Source of the DNA: Candidatus Omnitrophota bacterium
GTDB taxonomy: Bacteria > Omnitrophota > Gorgyraeia > Gygaellales > Profunditerraquicolaceae
Assembly (NCBI GenBank): GCA_028711825.1
Contig: JAQTRM010000029.1
Span: 1 to 14,857, forward strand
DNA: 14,857 nt
Direction of reading: 5' to 3'
Shown: positions 7,608 to 14,300 of the stretch, piece by piece
Layout of the letters: every line of letters starts with the position of its first letter
Numbering within the stretch: the stretch's first letter is position 1
The notes under the pieces: generated by a model
What the model was told of the DNA's origin: nothing
Databases searched by the model: none
What the model saw: the letters and a program-made list of their open reading frames with translations, nothing else
Program-made: the position numbers and the translations under genes

Positions 7608-8192
7608 TTATTTAAGGTTCTCCTCCGTTTGTATTATTTCGGAAGACCGGGTTTCGGTGATTTTTCCGGCGGAAGGTATCTCCAGGACCTGTCCGGGGTA
7701 AACTTTATCCGGGCCTTTAAGGGTGTTTTTATTGGCCTCGTAGATTTTCATCCATTTTCTGGTTGTCCCGTAAAATTTCATGGAGATTTTCTGCAGGGTG
7801 TCGTTTTTCGCCACGGTGTATTTTTCCGTTGCGGGCGCGGTGGTTTCAACGGAGGTGACTACAGCTGTTTCTTCGAATACCTCCACCGGGGCCGTTTCTT
7901 CCGCCATCTTGGGTTCATTGGCGCTGGTCGCCAGCGGGGTAGCCGCCGGACAGCTGGTTTTGGTCTTGTTGGAAGGCCCTAATTCGAACTCAAAGACTTT
8001 GATCGTGCGCGTGGTTTTCCTGTCGCCGGATTCTGCCGGCGGCTGACCCATGATATAACCGCGGTTGCCGGAGGTTACTGAAAGCTCCTGGTCCACCCGG
8101 TCGCGGGTCAGATTATAGGTCCTGGCGACACAGCCGGATAAAGCGAAGCTCGATGCCAGGATACAGATTGCGGTGAGTTTAATTTTGTCCAT
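7608..8192 (-). CDS. LysM-domain lipoprotein, function unknown
   Basis: A 194-residue protein that I recognise only by its parts. Residues 1-20 are a lipoprotein signal peptide with lipobox LSGC and lipid-bearing C21. After it comes a short conserved-looking segment (TRDRVDQELSVTSGNRGYIMG, residues 29-49), then a low-complexity linker rich in Thr, Ala, Glu and Val (about 75-122), and one LysM domain (123-173: YTVAKNDTLQKISMKFYG... KVYPGQVLEIP), which binds glycan chains of peptidoglycan. The last 20 residues are polar. It is therefore probably anchored in a membrane, most likely the outer membrane if the cell has one, and holds peptidoglycan. It has no catalytic domain. The start follows the aspS stop by one base and has a strong ribosome binding site inside the aspS 3' end. 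I think similar lipoproteins with a 'GNRGY' segment occur in Omnitrophota, but this is from memory and uncertain. Confidence 0.88.
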   Translation of the reverse strand: MDKIKLTAICILASSFALSGCVARTYNLTRDRVDQELSVTSGNRGYIMGQPPAESGDRKTTRTIKVFEFELGPSNKTKTSCPAATPLATSANEPKMAEETAPVEVFEETAVVTSVETTAPATEKYTVAKNDTLQKISMKFYGTTRKWMKIYEANKNTLKGPDKVYPGQVLEIPSAGKITETRSSEIIQTEENLK

Positions 8193-8193
8193 C

Positions 8194-9582
8194 TTACCTA
8201 CCTCCCTTTTTTATGGTTAAACCAAGTTCTTTTAATTGTTTGTCTGAGACATCCGAAGGCGCTTCCGTCAGCGGACAGAAGGCATTTGAGTTTTTAGGAA
8301 AAGTTATTACTTCCCGGATGCTGGGTTCGCCGGAGAGTATCGCTAAAAGCCTGTCCAGGCCGAAAGCTACCCCTCCGTGCGGCGGCGCCCCGAACTGGAA
8401 CGCCTCCAGCAGGAAGCCGAATCTTTTCCGGGCCTCCTCTTTTTCTATCCCGATGATTTTAAAGATTTTTTCCTGGAGTTCCTGCCGGTGTATCCTGATC
8501 GATCCGGAACCCAGTTCCATCCCGTTTAAAACCAGGTCGTAGGAACGCGATTTTACTTTTTCCGGGTTTGTTTCCAGGATCTCCAGGTCTCCGGGGGCGA
8601 TCGAGGTAAAAGGGTGATGTTCGCTTTCCCAGCGGTTCTCCTCGGTATTGAACTTAAAAAGAGGGAAATCCACCACCCAGCAAAAAGCGAATTCGTTTTC
8701 ATTCTTCCGCAGGTCGGGTTTATCGGATTTGTATTTTTCCATCGCTTCCTGGTAGCTGATGCGCGGGAAAGGCACAGGGATATCGATGCCTTTTAATTCC
8801 TGAAGCACCGTTTTCATTAAACCTTCGGTAAGGCCGAAGATATCCTCCTCATCGATAAACGACATTTCGATGTCCAGCTGGGTGAATTCCGGCTGCCGGT
8901 CGGCACGCAGGTCTTCATCGCGGAAACACTTGGCGATCTGATAATATTTTTCTGCCCCCGCCACCATTAATATCTGTTTGAAAAGCTGTGGCGATTGGGG
9001 AAGCGCGAAAAACCTGCCCGGATTAAGCCTTGAAGGGACCAGGTAGTCACGCGCCCCCTCGGGGGTGGATTTGGTGAGGATCGGGGTTTCGCATTCGATA
9101 AAATCCTCTTTCCCGAGGTAGGAACGGATAACTTTGTAAAGATCGCTTCTTAACCGCAGGTTCTTAAAGACCTTGTTCCTTCGCAAATCCAAATAACGGT
9201 ATTTCAGGCGCAGTTCTTCGGTTATTTCGGTTTCGTCCTGTATTTCGAAAGGCGGGGTATTGCTGGGATTGAGAATTTCCATCTCTTTGGCCAGCACTTC
9301 TATTTCTCCGGTAGCCAGCTTGGTGTTAATTGTTCCTTGCGGCCTCCGGTTCACCATTCCGCTTAATTTGATCACGAATTCATTCCTTAAATCCTGCGCC
9401 AGTTTGTAGGCCTCGCCGGATTCTTTAGGTATAAAGACCACCTGGGTTATGCCGTAACGGTCGCGGATATCGATAAAAATCAGTTTTCCGTGGTCCCGGC
9501 GGTTGGCGACCCAGCCGCAGAGGGTGACTTGTTTTTCCATATCGGCGGCAGTGAGCTGTCCGCAGGTGTGAGTCCTTAACAT
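8194..9582 (-). CDS. aspS: Aspartyl-tRNA synthetase, bacterial type without GAD domain; probably non-discriminating
   Basis: Charges tRNA-Asp with aspartate (class IIb). Seen: N-terminal OB anticodon-binding domain (1-105; LCGWVANRRDHGKLIFIDIRD at 21-41), catalytic core with YRYLDLRRN (128-136), TPEGARDYLVPSR (173-185), motif 2 from CFRDEDLRADRQPEFTQLDI (219-238), and motif 3 GGVAFGLDRL (403-412). The protein is 462 residues, against about 590 in E. coli. The missing part is the whole GAD insertion: SDKPDLRK (286-293) runs almost directly into EFAFCWVVDFPLF (297-309), which in E. coli are separated by about 130 residues. H31 and G83 occupy positions where tRNA-Asp-specific enzymes have Leu and Lys and where non-discriminating enzymes have His and Gly, so it may also make Asp-tRNA-Asn. 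Its start overlaps hisS by 7 bases, with GGAGA (9589-9593) upstream. The stop is one base before the next gene. Confidence 0.96.
   Translation of the reverse strand: MLRTHTCGQLTAADMEKQVTLCGWVANRRDHGKLIFIDIRDRYGITQVVFIPKESGEAYKLAQDLRNEFVIKLSGMVNRRPQGTINTKLATGEIEVLAKEMEILNPSNTPPFEIQDETEITEELRLKYRYLDLRRNKVFKNLRLRSDLYKVIRSYLGKEDFIECETPILTKSTPEGARDYLVPSRLNPGRFFALPQSPQLFKQILMVAGAEKYYQIAKCFRDEDLRADRQPEFTQLDIEMSFIDEEDIFGLTEGLMKTVLQELKGIDIPVPFPRISYQEAMEKYKSDKPDLRKNENEFAFCWVVDFPLFKFNTEENRWESEHHPFTSIAPGDLEILETNPEKVKSRSYDLVLNGMELGSGSIRIHRQELQEKIFKIIGIEKEEARKRFGFLLEAFQFGAPPHGGVAFGLDRLLAILSGEPSIREVITFPKNSNAFCPLTEAPSDVSDKQLKELGLTIKKGGR
8201..8207 (-). promoter_or_regulatory. Ribosome binding site of the LysM lipoprotein gene
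   Basis: The minus strand reads AGGGAGG eight bases before the ATG at 8192, inside the last codons of aspS. It fixes the lipoprotein start and shows that this gene can initiate well on its own despite the one-base gap. The overlap constrains the aspS C terminus (KKGGR). Confidence 0.8.
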
Positions 9583-10814
9583 TTTAATTCTCCGATCAAG
9601 TTGTCCAGCCCTACTTCTTTTTGCGATCCGTCGGACATGTTTTTCATAGAGATGGAATTTTTTTTCAGTTCGTCTTCGCCGAGGATCAATACGAAAGCCG
9701 CCCCCGCGTCGTTGGCCGAACGCAGTGCGCCTTTTAAAGATTTATTAAGATAATCGATATCCGCGGGTATCCCGGCATTCCTGATCCGGTTTAATATCTT
9801 TATCCCGGCGCGGCGGGCTTCTTTGCCCAGGGTAACCAGATAGACCAGTTTTTGGGGAAGCGTGCGGTTTAATGAATTCGGCACCAGGAGCAGTCTTTCC
9901 ACTCCGAAGGCGAAACCTGCCGCCCCCATTTCCGGGCCGCCCAGTTCGTGCACCAGGTTGTTGTAGCGTCCGCCGGCGCCGATGGCGTCCTGGCTTCCCA
10001 GCCCGTCGTGGGAGATTTCAAAAACCGTGCGGTTATAATAATCCAGGCCGCGCACCAGGCGGGGGTCCGTCTTAAAAGGTATCCCCAGGTCTTCCAGCCC
10101 TCTTTTTACACCGGCAAAATGCTCATGGCAGTCCGGACAGAGGTATTCTTCTTTGAGTCCGAGGTCTTTTACGATCTGGCGGCAGGAATCGTTTTTACAA
10201 TCCAGCACCCTTAAGATATTGTTTTGGGCCCTTGTCCTGCAGTCCGGGCACAAAAGATCCATCCTGCCGGAAAGTTCTTTCTTTAGGGTATCGCTTAATT
10301 TTTTTTTGTCAAGCGGGCAGCCGAGGCTGTTGATCTTAATTTGATGCCCGGAAATACCGAAGTTTTTCAACATCTCCGCGGCCAGGCTTATTATCTCGAC
10401 ATCCAGATCCGCTTCTTCGGAACCGATCGCTTCGGCCCCGATATGGTGGAACTGGCGCAGCCTTCCTTTTTGCGGCCGCTCGAAACGGAACATCGGCCCG
10501 ATATAGTATAGCTTCTGGAAGCCCCGGGTTTTTTCAAGGTTGTTTTCCAGGTAAGAGCGCACGATCGAAGCGGTGCCTTCCGGGCGCAGCGCGTAAAGAT
10601 CCTCCTGGTTATGGATCAGGAACATCTGTTTCTGGACGATTTCAGTGGCGGAGCCTAAAGTCCGGTTAAAGAGCGACGCTTCTTCGATGATCGGGGTGCG
10701 GATCTCCTGGTAATTATATAAGGAGAATATCCTGCGGGCCTCCGCTTCGGCCGTCTGCCATGCCGGTGTTTCGGAGGGCAGGATATCTTTAGTGCCGGGA
10801 ATTCTTTTAAACAT
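9576..10814 (-). CDS. hisS: Histidyl-tRNA synthetase
   Basis: Charges tRNA-His; class IIa synthetase acting as a homodimer in the cytoplasm. It is 412 residues, normal for bacterial HisRS. Seen: N-terminal IPGTKDILP (5-13), LRPEGTASIVRSYLEN (76-91), motif 2 MFRFERPQKGRLRQFHHIG (108-126), the insertion with two CxxC pairs and further cysteines (C189, C192, C206, C211, C226, C229), the histidine-binding HisA motif LVRGLDYYNRTVFE (253-266), HisB GAGGRYNNL (279-287), motif 3 GFAFGVERL (300-308) and a C-terminal anticodon-binding domain (about 320-412). The ATG at 10814 keeps the family N terminus, but no good Shine-Dalgarno sequence precedes it. The hisS-aspS gene order is common in bacteria; the two frames overlap by 7 bases. 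A hairpin lies 26 bases upstream of the start. Confidence 0.97.
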   Translation of the reverse strand: MFKRIPGTKDILPSETPAWQTAEAEARRIFSLYNYQEIRTPIIEEASLFNRTLGSATEIVQKQMFLIHNQEDLYALRPEGTASIVRSYLENNLEKTRGFQKLYYIGPMFRFERPQKGRLRQFHHIGAEAIGSEEADLDVEIISLAAEMLKNFGISGHQIKINSLGCPLDKKKLSDTLKKELSGRMDLLCPDCRTRAQNNILRVLDCKNDSCRQIVKDLGLKEEYLCPDCHEHFAGVKRGLEDLGIPFKTDPRLVRGLDYYNRTVFEISHDGLGSQDAIGAGGRYNNLVHELGGPEMGAAGFAFGVERLLLVPNSLNRTLPQKLVYLVTLGKEARRAGIKILNRIRNAGIPADIDYLNKSLKGALRSANDAGAAFVLILGEDELKKNSISMKNMSDGSQKEVGLDNLIGELKC

Positions 10815-10839
10815 GGGATTTCTACTATTTAGAAGTTAA

Positions 10840-10857
10840 GCCGGGATAAGGCCCGGC
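10840..10857 (-). terminator. GC-rich hairpin between hup and hisS (possible attenuator or RNA-stabilising stem)
   Basis: The minus strand can form a six-base-pair stem GCCGGG / CCCGGC with a six-base loop CCTTAT. What follows in the transcript is UUAACUUCUAAAUAG, not a real U-tract, so strong intrinsic termination is doubtful. It could reduce read-through from the hup transcript into hisS, or protect the hup mRNA 3' end. On the plus strand it is followed by CTTTGTTTGG, but no plus-strand gene would use it. Confidence 0.35.
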
Positions 10858-10888
10858 CTTTGTTTGGTTCTCCAAAGACAAAAATTTA

Positions 10889-11161
10889 TTATTTTATTTT
10901 TTGCTTCATCTCCAAGCCGGCTTTGAAGACCACTACTTTTCTGGGCGGGACGGGGATAACCTGATTGGTGCGCGGGTTCCTTCCGGTGCGGCTCCTTCTC
11001 TGTTTTATCTTGAATACCCCGAAATTACGCAATTCGATTTTTTCTCCGCGGATTAACGCTTCGATAATGCAGTCGAAAGTTTTTTGCACGACTTTTTTGA
11101 CATCGATCTGTTTAATATTGGTATCATCGGATACTTTTAAAACGATATCTTTTTTAGTCAT
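10889..11161 (-). CDS. hup: HU/IHF-family DNA-binding protein
   Basis: A 90-residue histone-like protein; the family forms dimers that bend and compact DNA. The helical N-terminal part (about 3-40) is followed by the hallmark LRNFGVFKIKQR (44-55), the DNA-gripping beta arm GRNPRTNQVIPVPPRKVVVFKAG (60-82) with the intercalating P63 of the RNPRT motif, and a short C-terminal helix. HU and IHF subunits cannot be told apart with certainty from this sequence; a single HU-like protein is the simplest reading. The ATG at 11161 has a near-perfect AAGGAGG nine bases upstream, and the gene ends with tandem stops TAATAA. The very good promoter and ribosome binding site fit an abundant nucleoid protein. 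Confidence 0.95.
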   Translation of the reverse strand: MTKKDIVLKVSDDTNIKQIDVKKVVQKTFDCIIEALIRGEKIELRNFGVFKIKQRRSRTGRNPRTNQVIPVPPRKVVVFKAGLEMKQKIK

Positions 11162-11270
11162 TCTGTCAGTCCTCCTTGCCCGCGGCGGCGCATCTTATGA
11201 TTCGCGCACAAGCGTATGCCGGCGCGGTCTGGATTATGCGCCAGGCGCTGATTGATCTAAGATGTGTATG
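11162..11270 (-). promoter_or_regulatory. hup 5' leader with inverted repeats
   Basis: From the predicted transcription start (about 11270) to the ATG there are about 109 untranslated bases. A 7-base inverted repeat (CATCTTA, plus-strand 11258-11264; TAAGATG, 11191-11197) could close a long-range stem. Inside it are GC-rich repeats (GCGC-CTG-GCGC; GGCGC...GCGCC) and a repeated GCATAC. The closing stem ends about 13 bases before the AAGGAGG ribosome binding site. I do not recognise a known riboswitch class. Confidence 0.45.
11171..11177 (-). promoter_or_regulatory. Strong ribosome binding site of hup
   Basis: The minus strand reads AAGGAGG, a near-complete anti-16S match, with nine bases to the ATG at 11161. 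It decides the hup start. Confidence 0.9.
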
Positions 11271-11276
11271 CTAACT

Positions 11277-11305
11277 ATAATAACAGCAAAAAGTTACAGT
11301 GTCAA
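11277..11305 (-). promoter_or_regulatory. Near-consensus sigma70 promoter for hup and probably the downstream run
   Basis: On the minus strand: -35 TTGACA (11305-11300, 6 of 6), a spacer of exactly 17 bases (11299-11283), and -10 TATTAT (11282-11277, 5 of 6 to TATAAT). The expected start of transcription is near 11270. It lies about 85 bases after the dnaE stop and is the only such promoter I found in the window. Confidence 0.85.
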
Positions 11306-11353
11306 GCCTAAAATTAGAGCCTTTTGTTTCTCTCTTTGAGCAGAAAATTTCAT

Positions 11354-11375
11354 TCCCCGTATTGAATTACGGAAA
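11354..11375 (-). terminator. Possible weak terminator after dnaE
   Basis: In the minus-strand transcript, CCGTA / TACGG can pair around the loop ATTCAA (11357-11372), and a few U-G and U-A pairs extend the stem. The following bases are AAUGAAAUUUUCUG, with only a short U stretch. It sits just downstream of dnaE and upstream of the hup promoter, a sensible place for a terminator, but the structure is weak. Confidence 0.25.
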
Positions 11376-11389
11376 TCCCTTATGAACGG

Positions 11390-14300
11390 TTAAATTACCA
11401 GCGATAATCTGTCCTGTCCCAGCAGTTCATCCAGATCCCGGATAAGCTGTTCGTCAGGTTGGACATACAGCCCCTCTCCGACAATCAGCTGAACCCGTGA
11501 TCTGCCCTGGGGTTTGGAGTTTTGTTGTCCGGAACGCCCGGCCTCCAGCCTTAAATATACCGGGACATTGCCGCGGTGCTCTCCAAGAAGGGTTTTTAAG
11601 GATTCAAACACATTTTCTTTGACCCCTCCGAGATTGATGTTTATCGCGGTGATCATTTTGTAGATTTGTTCGAAAGGAAAAATATCTTCGGCGATAACCT
11701 TGGGGGTGTCTTCTTTTAGATCCAGCACCCCGCGGATCTGCACGATAGTGTTGGCCTGGATGTAGGAACTGACCTTGGCGAAGGCGCGCGGAAAAACAAG
11801 CACTTCTACCGAACCTTCCAGGTCTTCCAGTTTAAGAATCGCCATTTTTTCCTGTTTGGCGCGTGTAACGGTATACTTTATTTTTACGATCAAACCTACG
11901 ATTTTTACGATATCCTGGTCTTTATGTTCCCGCAGGCCGGAGGTGGAGCATGAGGCGAAGCGTTCCAACTGCCCGGAGTAGCGTGCCAGGGGGTGGCCGC
12001 TGACGTAAAAACCGAGCATGTCTTTCTCAAAAGCCAGAAGCTGCGGTTCGGGCCATTCTTTGCAATCGACCAGTGTTTTTACCGTCTTGCCGAATCCGTT
12101 ATTTTCGGATACCTGGTCGAAGAATGAAAGCTGTCCGCTGGATTTTTCTTTCTGGATTTTCTGCGCTCCCTCCAGTATGAGGTCCAGGCTGGCAAACATC
12201 CTCGCCCTGCCGGTGCCGAAGGTATCCAGCGCCCCGCATTTGATGAGACTTTCCAGGACTTTGCGGTTGGCCAGCCGCAAGTCTATCCTCTGACAGAGAT
12301 CTTCCAGCGAAGCGAATTTGCCTTTTTCCCTTTGCTGCGCGATGGATTCCGCCGCTCCCCGGCCGACATTCTTTACCGCCAGGAGTCCGAAGCGTATGGT
12401 CGATTCATCCTCAACCTTGAAAAGGGCGTCGCTTTCGTTAACATCGGGCGGGTTGATTTTTATCCCCATGCGCAGTGATTCGTTTACATATTCCACGATC
12501 TTGTCGGTATTGTCGCGTTCAGAAGTAAGCAGCGCGGTCATGAATTCTACCGGGTAGTTGGCCTTGAGATAGGCGGTGCGGTAAGAGATCAGGGCATAAG
12601 CGGTAGAGTGGGATTTATTAAAGCCGTATCCGGAAAAGTATTCGATAAGGTCGAAAATTTTGGCGGCAGTGGATTCCTTGATCCCGTTTTTGATACAGCC
12701 GTTGATAAAGTTCTTACGCTCTTTTTCCATGACTTCCGGGATTTTTTTTCCCATCGCTTTACGCAGGATATCCGCCTGAGCCAGGGAAAATCCTGCCAGA
12801 GTGGAGGCAACCTGCATGATCTGTTCCTGATAAACCATAATCCCGTAAGTTTCTTTAAGGATCGGTTCCAGGCGCGGGTGTTCGTATTTGATGGGGGTGA
12901 GCCCGTGTTTGCGTTTCATGAAATCGTCAAGCATCCCTGAGCCGATCGGTCCGGGACGGTATAACGCCAGAAGGGCGATAAGATCCTCGAAACGTTCCGG
13001 GATCAGTTTTTTCAGAAGGTCCCGCATCCCCGAACTTTCTACCTGGAATATCCCGATCGTGTGGCTGGAGGCCAGCAGCTCGTAGGTTTTACGGTCATCC
13101 AGCGGGAGGTCCTCGATCCGGATATCGATCTTGCGGTTCTGGGCGATGAGTTTCAGGGTTTCGTCGATTACGGTAAGGGTTCTTAAACCCAGAAAGTCCA
13201 CCTTAAGCAGCCCGATCTTTTCCAGCATCCCCATGCTGTATCCGGTGGTAATCTGGTCGTCTCCGGTCTTGAATACCGGGGTATAATTATCCAGCGGTTT
13301 ATCGGCGATGATTACTCCCGCGGCGTGCACTGAGGCATGGCGGTTTAAACCTTCCAGGGAAAGCGCGATATTAATGAGTTTGGTGATCTGGGGGTCGTTT
13401 TTATAAAGATTGTTCAGCTCCGGTTCGCTCTCCAAGGCTTTTTTAAGGGTCATATCGAGTTCGGCGGGGACAAGCTTGGCGATGCGGTCGACATCGGCAT
13501 AAGGTATGGACATTACCCTGCCGACATCGCGGATTACCCCGCGCGCCTGCATTGTCCCGAAGGTGATGATCTGGGCGACGTTTTCCTGCCCGTATTTTTT
13601 GGTAACGTAATCGATTACCTCCTGGCGCCGTTCATAACAGAAATCGATATCGATATCGGGCATCCCCATACGTTCGGGGTTTAAAAATCTTTCAAAGATC
13701 AGGCCGTATTTGGTGGGGTTTAAGTCGGTAATCCCCAGGAGGTAACTCACCAGGCTGCCGGCGGCGGATCCCCTCCCCGGACCTACCGGGATTTTCTGGC
13801 TTTTGGCATAGGAGATAAAATCCCAGACGATCAGGAAATAACTTACGAACCCCATGTGTTTGATTACCTTTAATTCGTCTTCAAGGCGTTTGGTTAATTC
13901 CGGGGTTTGTTCGAGGTTCTTTTCCCTGGCCCCCTTTTTACATAGTTCCAGAAGGAATTCCTCCTTGTCTTTTCCGCCGGGAGGAGAATATCTCGGCAGG
14001 TGCAGCTGCTTAAAATTAAGTTCCAGGTTGCATCGCGCAGCGATCTCCAGGGTATTCTTTATCGCCTCCGGGTATTCGGAGAACATTTTTTTCATTTCTT
14101 CCGGGGAGGTGAAGTAAAATTCTTCGGTTTGGAAACGCATATGTTTGGGATCGTCAAGGGTGCTTTGCGTCTGGATGCACAACAGCGCCTCGTGGGCGGC
14201 GGCCCTGTCTTTGGTCGGATAATGCACATCGTTGGTGGCTACCAGCGGAATCTCCAGCTGGCGGGATATTTTTACCAGGCCTTCATTGACGATTTTCTGT

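Noticed and set aside
10848..10860. Palindrome AAGGCC-C-GGCCTT as a hairpin or operator
   Set aside because: A one-base loop cannot form in RNA. It overlaps the better six-pair stem at 10840-10857, and a chance palindrome is more likely than an operator.
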